The notes under the pieces are model-generated. The model made no database searches. It had not been told where the DNA came from and saw only the letters and a program-made list of their open reading frames with translations. 64,000 bases of DNA. Source: UBA11164 sp034376725 (GTDB lineage Bacteria; Pseudomonadota; Gammaproteobacteria; Xanthomonadales; Xanthomonadaceae). The DNA is taken from positions 1 to 64,000 of the forward strand of contig JAXMJH010000086.1 of assembly GCA_034376725.1 (NCBI GenBank), written 5' to 3'. The position numbers and the translations under genes were made by a program. Every line of letters begins with the position of its first letter. The first letter of the stretch is position 1. Shown here piece after piece: positions 14,738-24,744 of the stretch.

Positions 14738-16111
14738 ATGGAGCATCTGGATCACACACAACTTCAGCAACTGGATGCTGCGCACCATCTGCATCCGTTC
14801 AACGACAATGCGGCGCTGGCCAGACAGGGCACCCGGATACTGACCCGGGGCGAGGGGGTCTACGTCTGGGACGACCAGGGCAACAAACTGCTGGACGCCT
14901 TTGCCGGCTTGTGGTGCGTGAACATCGGCTACGGCCGGCGTGAACTGGGCGAAGTGGCATCGAAGCAGATGACGCAACTGGCCTACTACAACAGCTTCTT
15001 TCAATGCACCACCGAGCCGACCATCCGGCTGGCCGCCAAGCTGGCCGAGCTGACGCCGGGCGATCTCAATCATGTGTTCTTTGCCAACTCCGGTTCGGAG
15101 GCCAACGACACCATCCTCCGGCTGGTGCGGCATTTCTGGGCCGTACAGGGCCATCCGGGCAAGAACATCGTCATCGGTCGTCACAACGGTTACCACGGCT
15201 CCACCGTGGCCGGTGCCAGCCTGGGCGGCATGAAGGCGATGCACGGTCAGGGCGGCCTGCCGATTCCCGACATCCACCACATCGAGCCGCCGTTCTGGTT
15301 CGCCGATGGCGGCGATCTGGAGCCGGAGGAATACGGATTGGTCGCGGCGCGCCGGCTGGAGGAGAAGATTCTCGAACTCGGCCCGGACCGCGTCGCCGCC
15401 TTCATCGGCGAGCCGATCATGGGCGCGATCGGCGTGTGGATTCCGCCGATGAGCTATTGGCCGGAAATCCAGCGGATCTGCCGCAAGTACGATGTGCTGC
15501 TGATCGCCGACGAGGTGATCTGCGGGTTCGGCCGCACCGGGCACTGGTTCGCCAGCGAGCATTTCGGCATCCAGCCCGACATCATGACCATCGCCAAGGG
15601 GCTGACCTCGGGCTATATCCCGCTGGGTGGCGTGATGTTCGGCGACCGCGTCGCGCATGTCCTGAAAAACCAGGGCGGCGAGCTGGCTCATGGTTACACC
15701 TATTCCGGACACCCGGTATGCGCGGCGGTGGCCCTGGAGAACATCCGCATCCTCGAAGAGGAGCGGATCGTCGAGAACTGCCGCACCGACATCGGCCCCT
15801 ATCTGGCCGAGCGCTGGCGCGCACTGGGCGATCATCCGCTGGTTGGAGAGGTGCGCATCACCGGCATGGTCGGCGCCCTGGAGCTGGTGCCCAGCAAGCC
15901 GGAGCGACGATTCTTCGCCGATCGCGGCAAGGTCGGCGCACTGTGCCGCGATGTCGCGCTGAAGAATGGTCTCATCCTTCGGGCCACCTATGATTCAATG
16001 CTGTTGTCGCCCCCGCTCGTGATCACCCGCGAGCAGGTGGATGAACTGGTCGACAAGATCCACAGGTCACTGGACGAGACCGCCGATGCACTGGGCAATG
16101 GCCGCACTTGA
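14738..16111 (+). CDS. spuC: putrescine:pyruvate aminotransferase (SpuC-like)
   Basis: 457-residue class III aminotransferase. SpuC enzymes transfer the amino group of putrescine (also cadaverine) to pyruvate, giving 4-aminobutanal and alanine, a route parallel to gamma-glutamylation. Motifs: LDAFAGLWCVNIGYGRRELG, FFANSGSEANDTILRLVRHF (PLP phosphate), GRHNGYHGSTVAG, ADEVICGFGRTG with the ring-binding Asp, and Schiff-base Lys at about residue 287 (TIAKGLTSGYIPLGG). Length and sequence style match SpuC. It follows the second synthetase across the repeat array and immediately precedes potF, an arrangement like spuABCDEFGH of Pseudomonas. Confidence 0.9.
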   Translation: MEHLDHTQLQQLDAAHHLHPFNDNAALARQGTRILTRGEGVYVWDDQGNKLLDAFAGLWCVNIGYGRRELGEVASKQMTQLAYYNSFFQCTTEPTIRLAAKLAELTPGDLNHVFFANSGSEANDTILRLVRHFWAVQGHPGKNIVIGRHNGYHGSTVAGASLGGMKAMHGQGGLPIPDIHHIEPPFWFADGGDLEPEEYGLVAARRLEEKILELGPDRVAAFIGEPIMGAIGVWIPPMSYWPEIQRICRKYDVLLIADEVICGFGRTGHWFASEHFGIQPDIMTIAKGLTSGYIPLGGVMFGDRVAHVLKNQGGELAHGYTYSGHPVCAAVALENIRILEEERIVENCRTDIGPYLAERWRALGDHPLVGEVRITGMVGALELVPSKPERRFFADRGKVGALCRDVALKNGLILRATYDSMLLSPPLVITREQVDELVDKIHRSLDETADALGNGRT

Positions 16112-16168
16112 TCGAGGCCGGGCAAGCCTGGCGCCACTTGTATTTCTTACGAGCACGGGAGAATCGCC

Positions 16169-17299
16169 ATGAAGACACGTCTACTTTTCACCGCCGTTGC
16201 GCTGGGCCTGCTGGCCGGCTGCGGTGGACAGCAATCGGAAGCGCCCGCCGACGGGGCGGCCGCAGCGGAAGAAAGAAAAGTTCTTTTCGTCTACAACTGG
16301 TCGGATTACATCGCCGACGACACGATCGCCCAGTTCGAGGCCGAAACCGGGATCAAGGTCACCTACGACGTGTTCGACAGCAACGAAGTGCTGGAGGCCA
16401 AGCTGATGGCCGGCAACACCGGCTACGACATCGTCGTTCCGTCGCTGTCGTTTCTGGCCCGGCAGATCATGGCTGGCGTGTTTCAGCCGCTGGACATCAC
16501 CAAGCTGAGCAACTACGGGAATCTGGACGACAGCCTGATGCAGCGGATCGCCGCCAGCGACCCACGCAACGCGCATTCGGTGCCGTACCTCTGGGGCACC
16601 ACGGGCATCGGCTACAACGTGGGCAAGGTGGCCGAGGCGCTGGGCGAAGACTACGAAGTGACCAGCTGGGATCTGATTTTCAATCCGGAGAACGCCGCCA
16701 AGGTTTCCGGCTGTGGCCTGGCACTGCTCGACGCGCCTTCCGAAATCCTGCCGATCGCGCTGCAGTACCTGGGCGAGGACCCGAACAGCTTCGACGAGGA
16801 GGTGATCAAGAAGGCCGAGGCGCTGATGCTGAGCATCCGCCCGCATGTCACTTACTTTCATTCCTCGCAGTACATCAACGACCTGGCCAACGGCGACATC
16901 TGCGTGGCGGTGGGTTGGTCGGGCGATGTATTCCAGGCTGCCGATCGCGCCAGCGAAGCCGACAACGGCGTCGAGGTCGATTACGCCATTCCCGACGAAG
17001 GCGCGCCGATGTGGTTCGACATGCTGGCGATTCCCAAGGACGCCAAGCATCCGGATAACGCGCACAAGTTCATCGATTTCCTGATGCGCCCCGAAGTGAT
17101 CGCCGAGGTTTCCAACTACGTGGCCTACGCCAGCGGCAACGCCGCCTCGCTGGAACTGGTCGACGAGGAAGTCCGCGACAATCCGGGCGTCTATCCGCCG
17201 CCCGAGGTGATGGAGAAACTCTACCCGCTGAAGGTGCTGCCGCCCGAAGTGGATCGCCTGTACAACCGCATCTGGACTACGGTTCGGACGGGTCGGTAA
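16169..17299 (+). CDS. potF: putrescine/spermidine ABC transporter substrate-binding lipoprotein (PotF/SpuD-like)
   Basis: 376-residue extracytoplasmic binding protein. Signal with lipobox LLAGC (Cys18), so it is predicted to be a lipoprotein, unlike soluble E. coli PotF. The PotD/PotF signature NWSDYIADDTIAQFEAETGIKV (about residues 45-66) contributes Trp and Ser to the polyamine pocket. Other hallmarks are YDIVVPSLSFLARQ, VPYLWGTTGIGYNVGK, CVAVGWSGDVFQA and the C-terminal NRIWTTVRTGR. It delivers ligand to PotH/PotI. A very stable stem-loop separates it from potG, suiting higher expression of the binding protein. Confidence 0.95.
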   Translation: MKTRLLFTAVALGLLAGCGGQQSEAPADGAAAAEERKVLFVYNWSDYIADDTIAQFEAETGIKVTYDVFDSNEVLEAKLMAGNTGYDIVVPSLSFLARQIMAGVFQPLDITKLSNYGNLDDSLMQRIAASDPRNAHSVPYLWGTTGIGYNVGKVAEALGEDYEVTSWDLIFNPENAAKVSGCGLALLDAPSEILPIALQYLGEDPNSFDEEVIKKAEALMLSIRPHVTYFHSSQYINDLANGDICVAVGWSGDVFQAADRASEADNGVEVDYAIPDEGAPMWFDMLAIPKDAKHPDNAHKFIDFLMRPEVIAEVSNYVAYASGNAASLELVDEEVRDNPGVYPPPEVMEKLYPLKVLPPEVDRLYNRIWTTVRTGR

Positions 17300-17305
17300 G
17301 CCACT

Positions 17306-17337
17306 GGTCGGGGGGCGTCCGTGAGCGCCCCCCGACC
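17306..17337 (+). promoter_or_regulatory. 12-bp perfect stem-loop between potF and potG
   Basis: GGTCGGGGGGCG (17306-17317) pairs completely with CGCCCCCCGACC (17326-17337) around an 8-nt loop. No U-tract follows, so full termination is unlikely. Intercistronic stems after binding-protein genes are known to stabilise the upstream message and lower distal expression; that role is inferred here. Confidence 0.75.
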
Positions 17338-17354
17338 GCAGACGGAACCCGCGC

Positions 17355-18511
<1,157 letters not shown>

Positions 18512-18515
<4 letters not shown>

Positions 18516-19420
18516 AGGCGCTGGCGCGTCGCTGGCTGCCGCACCCGAGATGGGCCGCGATCGCGGTTCCGTTTCTGTGGATGACGGTGTTCTTCGCGAT
18601 TCCGTTCGCCATCGTGCTGAAGATTTCCTTCGCCGAGGCGGCGATCGCCATGCCGCCCTACACCAGCCTTTTCGAGCTGACCGAAAAGGGCATCCAGATC
18701 ACCCTGAACTTCAAGAACTATCTGTTCCTGCTGACCGATAGCCTGTATGTGGCGGCGTATCTGGGTTCGCTGAAGATTGCGATCATCTCCACCGTGCTGT
18801 GCCTGTTGATCGGCTATCCGATGGCCTACGCCATCTCGCGCATGGAGCCGGCGGCGCGCAACGTCGCGCTGATGCTCGTCGTGCTGCCGTCTTGGACTTC
18901 GTTCCTGATCCGAATCTATGCCTGGATCGGCATCCTGAAGAACAACGGACTGCTCAACAATCTGCTGCTGTGGACCGGCGCGATCGATCAGCCGCTGGAG
19001 ATTCTGCACACCCCGGTCGCGGTGTACATCGGCATTGTTTACGCCTATCTGCCGTTCATGGTGCTGCCGCTGTATTCCAACCTGGTCAAGCTCGATCCGC
19101 GCCACGAGGAAGCGGCCTATGATCTGGGCGCGCGGCCGTGGAGGGTGTTCGTCAGCGTCACCCTGCCGATGACCCTGGCCGGCATCATCGCCGGTTCGAT
19201 GCTGGTGCTGATTCCGGTGGTCGGCGAGTTCGTCATTCCCGAGCTGCTGGGCGGACCGCGCACGCTGATGATCGGCAAGGTGCTGTGGAACGAGTTCTTC
19301 AACAACCGCGACTGGCCGGTGGCCTCGGCGGTGGCGATCGTGATGCTGGTGTTGCTGATCGTGCCGATCACGATATTTCACCACTACCAGTCGCGCGATC
19401 TGGAGAAACGGCTGGCATGA
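18512..19420 (+). CDS. potH: putrescine ABC transporter permease PotH
   Basis: 302 residues, GTG start overlapping the potG stop (GTGA). Six predicted transmembrane segments. The EAA loop that docks on PotG is EEAAYDLGARPWRVFVSVTLPMTLAGI (about residues 194-220). It forms the inner-membrane channel with PotI. It is followed by potI with an ATGA overlap, so the permeases are translationally coupled. Confidence 0.95.
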
Positions 19421-20265
19421 ACAAGGCAGGTCGGAATTCCAGATTCACCTGGACGATGTTGATCATCGGATTCGTGTTTCTCTATGCGCCGATTCTCAGC
19501 CTGATCATCTACTCGTTCAACGAATCGCGCCTGGTCACCGTGTGGGGAGGGTTCTCGCTGAAGTGGTATGGCGAGCTGTTCCGCGACCGGCAGCTGATGG
19601 ATGCGGCCTGGGTGAGTATCCGCCTGGCGTTCTACACCGCCTGGTCGTCGGTGGCGTTGGGCACGGTGGCGGCGATGATGCTGACCCGGTTCCGCCGGTT
19701 TCCGGGCAAGACGCTGTTCGGCGGCATGATCACCGCGCCGCTGGTCATGCCCGAAGTCATCACCGGCCTGTCGCTGCTACTCATGTTCGTGTTCATCGGC
19801 GATCTGATGGGCAGCCCCATCACCCGGGGAATGGGGACCATCTGGATCGCCCACACCACGTTCTCCGTGGCCTTCGTCACCATCGTGGTGTCATCGCGGC
19901 TGACCGAGCTGGATCGATCGCTCGAAGAAGCGGCCATGGACCTGGGCGCCAACCGCCTGAAGGTGTTCTTCGTGATCACCCTGCCGATCATCGCGCCGGC
20001 ACTGGTGGCCGGCTGGCTGCTGGCGTTCACGCTGTCGCTCGACGATCTGGTGATCGCCAGTTTCGTATCCGGCCCGGCGTCCACCACGCTGCCAATGAAG
20101 GTGTTTTCCTCGGTTCGCATGGGCGTGAGCCCGAAGATCAACGCGTTGGCGACGCTGTGGATTCTGGCGGTTTCCATTGCGGCGGTAATCGGCTGGTGGC
20201 TGATGGCGCGCGGCGATCGACAGCGCCAGCGGGATACGCAGGCCGCACTGCAGGACAACGAATGA
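19417..20265 (+). CDS. potI: putrescine ABC transporter permease PotI
   Basis: 282 residues from ATG 19417, overlapping the potH stop by 4 nt. Multiple membrane segments (WTMLIIGFVFLYAPILSLII at the N-terminus). The EAA loop is EEAAMDLGANRLKVFFVITLP, followed by IIAPALVAGWLLAFTLSLDDLVIASF, a hallmark of PotC/PotI. Last gene of the transporter; 13 nt before the dehydrogenase gene. Confidence 0.95.
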   Translation: MNKAGRNSRFTWTMLIIGFVFLYAPILSLIIYSFNESRLVTVWGGFSLKWYGELFRDRQLMDAAWVSIRLAFYTAWSSVALGTVAAMMLTRFRRFPGKTLFGGMITAPLVMPEVITGLSLLLMFVFIGDLMGSPITRGMGTIWIAHTTFSVAFVTIVVSSRLTELDRSLEEAAMDLGANRLKVFFVITLPIIAPALVAGWLLAFTLSLDDLVIASFVSGPASTTLPMKVFSSVRMGVSPKINALATLWILAVSIAAVIGWWLMARGDRQRQRDTQAALQDNE

Positions 20266-20278
20266 CCGTGAGAGCACG

Positions 20279-21640
20279 ATGAGCGTCGAAGTCATAAACC
20301 CTTGGACCGGCCGGATCGAGCGGCGCTACGACTACATGTCGCCGTCGGCGGTGGACGCTGTGCTGGCGGCATCGCGGCGCGGATTCGCCGACTGGTCCGC
20401 GCGCACACTGGACGAGCGCGCCGAGGGTCTTCGCCGCATCGCTGAACTGCTGGTTGCCCGTCGCGCGGAGCTGTGTGCGCTGATGACGGCGGAGATGGGC
20501 AAACGTCGCGTCGAGGCCGAGGCGGAGATCGACAAATGCGTCGGTGCCTGTCGGTTCTACGCCGACCGCGCCGGCGAATATCTCTCGGCGGAGCCGGTCG
20601 CCACCCAGTCCGGGTCTGGCCTGATCCGTTACGAGCCGCTCGGCGTGGTGATTGCCATCATGCCGTGGAATTTTCCGGTCTGGCAGGTATTTCGCTTTCT
20701 GGCTCCGCTGCTGGCGGCCGGAAATGTGGCCCTGCTCAAGCATGCGGTGACCGTGCCGGGCTGTGCCGACGCGATTGCCCGACTGGTGCGCGACGCCGGG
20801 CTGCCGGAAGGCGCTCTCGGCGTCTTGCACATCGACAACGACATGGCCGCCAAGGTCATTGCCGATCCGCGCGTGCAGGCGGTCAGCCTGACCGGCAGCG
20901 AGCGCGCCGGCCGTTCGGTGGCGGCCACTGCCGGAGCGCATCTGAAGAAATGCGTACTGGAGTTGGGCGGCAGCGATCCGTTCATCGTGCTGGAGGATGC
21001 TGATTTGGAGGCGGCGGTGAAAGTGGCCATTGCGTCGCGCTACGACAACGCCGGACAAACCTGCATAGCGGCCAAGCGATTCGTGCTGGTCGAGCCGATC
21101 GCCCGGGAATTCACCGAGCGGCTTCTCGCCGAAGCCGCGCGCCTGGAGGTATCCGACCCTGCCGACGAATCGTGCAGCCTCGCGCCGATGGCGCGAGCCG
21201 ATCTGCGCGACGGACTTCGTGATCAGGTTATGCGCAGTGTTGCCGCCGGTGCGCGGCTGTTGCTCGGCGGCAACCACGGCCAACACCCGTGCGCCTACCC
21301 GGCGACCGTGCTGACCGACATCGCGCCCGGCACCGTTGCCTACTGCGAAGAATTGTTCGGTCCGGTGGCCAGCCTGTTCACCGTTGCCGACGAGGCGCAG
21401 GCGTTGGCGCTGGCCAACGACAGCGTGTTCGGCCTGGGCGCAAGCATCTGGAGCCGGGATACCGAGCGGACGCTGAGCCTTGCGGCGCGTATCGAGGCCG
21501 GCTGCGTGTTCATCAATGGGCGGGTGCGCAGCGATTTTCCGCTGCCGTTCGGCGGCATCAAACAATCCGGCTTCGGACGCGAGCTGGGCGCGCATGGCGT
21601 GCGCGAGTTCACCAATATCAAGTCGGTGCTGGTCGAGTGA
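20279..21640 (+). CDS. sad: succinate-semialdehyde dehydrogenase (Sad/GabD-type ALDH)
   Basis: 453-residue aldehyde dehydrogenase without the long N-terminal extension of PuuC, close in size to the NAD-dependent Sad/YneI group. Motifs: MPWNFPVWQVFRFLAPLLAAGN, VSLTGSERAGRSVA, base Glu at about residue 228 (LELGGSDPF) and catalytic Cys at about 262 (NAGQTCIAAKRF). In this locus it would convert succinic semialdehyde, formed from GABA by transamination, to succinate. No dedicated GABA aminotransferase is in the window, though the enzyme at the left edge could serve. Probably the last gene of the potFGHI unit. Substrate inferred from context. Confidence 0.82.
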   Translation: MSVEVINPWTGRIERRYDYMSPSAVDAVLAASRRGFADWSARTLDERAEGLRRIAELLVARRAELCALMTAEMGKRRVEAEAEIDKCVGACRFYADRAGEYLSAEPVATQSGSGLIRYEPLGVVIAIMPWNFPVWQVFRFLAPLLAAGNVALLKHAVTVPGCADAIARLVRDAGLPEGALGVLHIDNDMAAKVIADPRVQAVSLTGSERAGRSVAATAGAHLKKCVLELGGSDPFIVLEDADLEAAVKVAIASRYDNAGQTCIAAKRFVLVEPIAREFTERLLAEAARLEVSDPADESCSLAPMARADLRDGLRDQVMRSVAAGARLLLGGNHGQHPCAYPATVLTDIAPGTVAYCEELFGPVASLFTVADEAQALALANDSVFGLGASIWSRDTERTLSLAARIEAGCVFINGRVRSDFPLPFGGIKQSGFGRELGAHGVREFTNIKSVLVE

Positions 21641-21841
21641 TGCAGTCGGCGGAGGTCATTTGGTCCTGTTCAGAGTCTGGAGTCTTGACGCACCAGATAC
21701 GAGCGGGCAAGAAGGCATTGAACCAAGTTGGTGCGAAATGCTGGGCTGCGTCGGCCTCTGCATGCCATCTGTGCCCGGTGACATTGTGTAAGCCTATGAT
21801 TGATAAAGAAGCGCGATGACTTTCGCGATTGTCTGGCGACA

Positions 21842-21857
21842 TGGCATGATTCATGCT
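21842..21857 (+). promoter_or_regulatory. candidate sigma-54 (-24/-12) promoter upstream of the porin gene
   Basis: TGGCATGATTCATGCT: GG at 21843-21844 and GC at 21855-21856 are exactly 10 nt apart, and TGGCA matches the -24 element; the -12 reads ATGCT instead of TTGCW. It lies about 200 nt before the porin start. TorF-type porins are often linked to nitrogen-regulated genes, which makes RpoN control plausible but unproven. The 21641-21841 part of the same spacer holds nothing recognisable. Confidence 0.4.
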
Positions 21858-21900
21858 GCAATGCATCATGTTCCGAGCAGGTTGATCGGATGGTGTGTGA

Positions 21901-21935
21901 CGGATCAAGCAGATCCGTTAAAAACGCGTTTTTTT
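21901..21935 (+). terminator. candidate terminator of the pot-sad unit
   Basis: CGGATC (21901-21906), loop AAGCA, GATCCG (21912-21917), followed by the palindrome AAAAACGCGTTTTT (21920-21933) running into T residues. Either stem could end transcription from the left. If the sigma-54 site at 21842 is real, this structure would also sit inside the porin leader and could attenuate it. Confidence 0.45.
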
Positions 21936-22033
21936 GGGTGTGCCAATCGGCGCGCCCCAAAGGTTTCGCATGAAAATATGCGAGCAAGTGGCCGCCATCC
22001 GGCGGCGTGGCTGTAAGAAATGGGCCTTGGCCC
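21936..22033 (+). promoter_or_regulatory. structured 5' leader of the TorF porin gene (four consecutive hairpins)
   Basis: Four adjacent stems: GGGTGTGCC/GGCGCGCCC with loop AATC (21936-21957, 9 bp including two G-U); CGCAT/ATGCG (21967-21982); GCCGCC/GGCGGC with loop ATCC (21991-22006); GGGCC/GGCCC (22022-22033). The density of exact stems in about 100 nt upstream of the ribosome site (GAGG at 22042) suggests a folded regulatory leader or small RNA. No known riboswitch class was recognised. Confidence 0.5.
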
Positions 22034-22054
22034 TATAACCCGAGGAATGTCTCG

Positions 22055-22780
22055 ATGAACAAGAAACTGATTGCTGTACCGATTTTGAGCGCGCTGTTGC
22101 TGTCCGCGCCCGCCGTGGCCCAGGAAGAGGACGAAGGCTGGTCGATCGGCGGAACCATCGCCGGAACGACCGATTATGTGTTCCGCGGCGTCAGCCAGAC
22201 CGCCGAGGATCCGGCCCTGCAGGGCAGCATCGATATCGGCCACTCCAGCGGTTTCTATGCCGGTGTGTGGGGGTCGAACGTCGATTTCGAAGTGCCGGGC
22301 GACGGTATCAATACCGAGATCGACGTCTACGTCGGCTGGGTCTTCAGCCTGCCGTCCGAAGTCGAACTCGATCTCCAGGCTGTGCGCTATATCTATCCGG
22401 GGTCGAATTCCGGCTTCAACATCGACTACAACGAGTACATCGCGGCGCTGAGCGTGAGCTATTTCACGGGCACCATCGCGTACTCGGATGACTTCGTGAA
22501 TTCCGGCGCCGACACGCTTTACTACGAGCTGGCCGGCGAATTTCCGATTGGCGACACGGGTTTCAACATCACCGCCACCGTTGGTTACAGCGATGTCGAA
22601 GAGGCCACCGACGACAATTACACGTCCTTTCAGGTCGGTGTGAACTACAGCTGGAACAACATCCTGCTCGACGTTTCCTACTACGACACGTCCAGCTACG
22701 GCGAAGGCCTCCAGGATTTCCTGGGTCCCAAGACCTGGGCCGACAGCCGTGTGGTGTTCACCGCCAGCTACGAGTTCTGA
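22055..22780 (+). CDS. TorF family putative porin
   Basis: 241 residues from ATG 22055. Signal peptide MNKKLIAVPILSALLLSAPAVAQ. The mature protein is a short beta-barrel-like sequence of alternating hydrophobic/aromatic strands (TTDYVFRGVSQTAEDPALQG near the N-terminus, IGHSSGFYAGVWGSNVDF, VNYSWNNILLDVSYYDTS), ending in aromatic YEF as expected for outer-membrane insertion. The RGxSQT...PALQG motif and length match the TorF (TIGR02001) family; its physiological substrate is not firmly known. It stands alone between sad and recN, with its own long leader and a strong terminator hairpin after it. Confidence 0.88.
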   Translation: MNKKLIAVPILSALLLSAPAVAQEEDEGWSIGGTIAGTTDYVFRGVSQTAEDPALQGSIDIGHSSGFYAGVWGSNVDFEVPGDGINTEIDVYVGWVFSLPSEVELDLQAVRYIYPGSNSGFNIDYNEYIAALSVSYFTGTIAYSDDFVNSGADTLYYELAGEFPIGDTGFNITATVGYSDVEEATDDNYTSFQVGVNYSWNNILLDVSYYDTSSYGEGLQDFLGPKTWADSRVVFTASYEF

Positions 22781-22826
22781 TATCGGTTTGATGAAAAGGT
22801 GAGCTTGTGAGCTCACGTGATCCAAC

Positions 22827-22857
22827 TTGGAGAGTCAGCGATCGGCTGGCTCTCCAA
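22827..22857. terminator. strong hairpin between torF and recN (convergent genes)
   Basis: TTGGAGAGTCAGC (22827-22839) pairs with GCTGGCTCTCCAA (22845-22857) over 13 positions with one T-G wobble and a 5-nt loop. It lies 47 nt after the porin stop and about 80 nt beyond the recN stop, so it can serve both directions. The following U-tract is poor. Confidence 0.55.
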
Positions 22858-22937
22858 GCGTTTCGCAGGCCGGGCGACGACCCGCCGGGAGCTGCCAAGG
22901 CAGGTCATCAAGTGCAGCGGCATCAGGCCGCCACCGT

Positions 22938-24620
22938 CTAATTCGCCACTGAGTCGCCGTTGGGTCCCAGCATCTCGCGGGCCAGTGCGATGGTCTGCGG
23001 ACCGATTTCGATACCGCCCAGCATTCGCGCAATTTCCGCAACCCGCTGCTCGGCATCGAGCCGGGTCACGGCGCTGCGGCTGTCGGCCCCGCTGATCGCC
23101 TTGCTGACCATCAGATGCGCGTGGCCCTGGGCGGCAACCTGCGGCAAATGGGTTACGCACAGCACCTGACGCGAGGCGCCGAGCGACCGGAGCTTCTGTC
23201 CAACCACCTCGGCCACGGCGCCGCCGATGCCCGAGTCGACCTCGTCGAAGATCATGGTCGGTACGCTGTCCAGTCCAAGTGCCGCGACTTCGATCGCCAG
23301 GCTGATGCGCGACAGCTCGCCGCCCGAGGCGACCTTGCGCAGGGGACGCGGCGGCAGCCCGGGATTGGCCGCGATCAGGAAATCAACCCGTTCAAGCCCC
23401 TGGCTGCCAGGTTCTCCGGTATCGGCCGGCGGCAGATCGACGGCAAACACGCTGGCCGCCATGCCCAATTCGACCAGCACTTCGGAAACCGAATCCGACA
23501 GCCGTGCTGCGGCAGCCTGCCGGGCCTGGCTGAGTCGCTCGGCACAGGCCCGCCAGCTGCGCTCCTGCGCGGCGGCCCGCTCCGCCAGGCTCTGAGCGCG
23601 CGAGCCGGCATCGCGCAGCGCGTCGACCTCTGCGCTCAGCTGGTCGCGCCGCTCGGCCAGTCCGGACAGCGCGACGCGGTGCTTGCGGGCCAGATCATGA
23701 AGACGCGCCAGTCGGGATTCGATCTCCTGTAACCGGTCCGGGTCCAGATCGAGATCGTCGAATATCCGCTCCAGGCCAGCACTGGCTTCGTCGATCTGAA
23801 TGCTCGCCGATTCCAGCAGGGCGCGCACTTCGGCAAGCCGGGGTTCGTGCTCCAGCAGCCGGCCCAGATGGCTGTGCAGCTCGCCCAGCCCGCGCGCCAG
23901 GCCGAATCCGTCTTCGGCATTGAGCCGGGCCAGCGCCGACTGGCAACCCTGGATCAGCTCGGCGGCATTGCTTTGCCGGCGGTGACTGACTTGCAACTGC
24001 TCCAGCGCGTCGTCGTCGAGCGCCTCGGCTTCCAGCTCGGCGAGCTGATGGCGCAGGTAGTCCAGCCGCTCGGTCGGATCGCCGCCATCGTCCAGCGCTG
24101 CCAGCTCGCGCCGGGTCTTGAGCCACTGCGCGGCCAGGTCGCGGACCTCGCGGCACAGCGGCGCGTGATCGCCAAAGGCGTCCAGCAGGGTCAGTTGGTG
24201 GTCGCGCTGCAGCAGCGCCTGATGTTCGTGTTGGCCGTGGATTTCCAGCAGCCGCTGGCCCAGTTCGGCCAGTTGGCTGGCGCTGGCCGGCCGGGCATTG
24301 ATCCAGGCGCGCGAGCCGCCGTCAGCCCGAAGTACGCGTCGGACGTGACACAGTTGGCCGTCGTCGAGCTCCTGCTCGCGCAGCCAATCGAGCGCTTCAT
24401 CGGCATCGCAGAGGTCGAACTCGGCGCTCAGCTCCGCGCGCTCGGCGCCGTGACGGACCATGGTGCTGTCGGCCCGGCTGCCGGTCAGCAGGGTGAGGGC
24501 GTCGACCAGCAGCGACTTGCCAGCGCCGGTTTCGCCGGAGACGACGGTCATTCCGGCCTCGAAGCCGACTTCGGCTTCCCGCACGACAGCGAAGTCCCTG
24601 ATGTAAAGTCGGCTGAGCAT
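22938..24620 (-). CDS. recN: DNA repair protein RecN
   Basis: 560 residues, standard RecN length. An SMC-like ATPase acting in double-strand-break repair. Walker A GETGAGKS at residues 29-36, a long central coiled coil (about 150-370, rich in L/E/A/R), signature LRKVASGGELSRISLAIE and Walker B PTMIFDEVDSGIGG near residue 470, then LCVTHLPQVAAQGHAHLMV. Transcribed divergently from hrcA. Palindromes in the shared spacer could bind a repressor, though no canonical LexA box was recognised. Confidence 0.97.
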   Translation of the reverse strand: MLSRLYIRDFAVVREAEVGFEAGMTVVSGETGAGKSLLVDALTLLTGSRADSTMVRHGAERAELSAEFDLCDADEALDWLREQELDDGQLCHVRRVLRADGGSRAWINARPASASQLAELGQRLLEIHGQHEHQALLQRDHQLTLLDAFGDHAPLCREVRDLAAQWLKTRRELAALDDGGDPTERLDYLRHQLAELEAEALDDDALEQLQVSHRRQSNAAELIQGCQSALARLNAEDGFGLARGLGELHSHLGRLLEHEPRLAEVRALLESASIQIDEASAGLERIFDDLDLDPDRLQEIESRLARLHDLARKHRVALSGLAERRDQLSAEVDALRDAGSRAQSLAERAAAQERSWRACAERLSQARQAAAARLSDSVSEVLVELGMAASVFAVDLPPADTGEPGSQGLERVDFLIAANPGLPPRPLRKVASGGELSRISLAIEVAALGLDSVPTMIFDEVDSGIGGAVAEVVGQKLRSLGASRQVLCVTHLPQVAAQGHAHLMVSKAISGADSRSAVTRLDAEQRVAEIARMLGGIEIGPQTIALAREMLGPNGDSVAN

Positions 24621-24644
24621 GGCTGAGGTGTCCGGCTACTTGTC

Positions 24645-24661
24645 AGTGGCCACTGGTGGCC
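24645..24661. promoter_or_regulatory. nested palindromes in the recN-hrcA divergent spacer
   Basis: CAGTGGCCACTG (24645-24656) is a perfect 12-bp palindrome. The overlapping GGCCAC-TG-GTGGCC (24648-24661) is a second inverted repeat. It sits midway in the 124-nt divergent spacer, where operators are expected. Neither matches CIRCE or the Gram-negative LexA consensus. Confidence 0.35.
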
Positions 24662-24744
24662 TTATCTATAGAGGGCTGTCGGCATCGGGTGATCGGTCCG
24701 GCCGACCGCTGCACAATCGCCCTGGTGGCGGCAAAGGATAAACG

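Noticed and set aside
12989..15835. Open frame of 948 codons on the minus strand across the heptamer array
   Set aside because: Antisense to puuD, the second synthetase and spuC. The array translates to a repetitive peptide, which is a by-product of the DNA repeat.
22813..23160. Minus-strand frame of 115 codons beyond recN
   Set aside because: It overlaps the recN 3' end and the terminator hairpin in another frame; composition and motifs do not support a gene.
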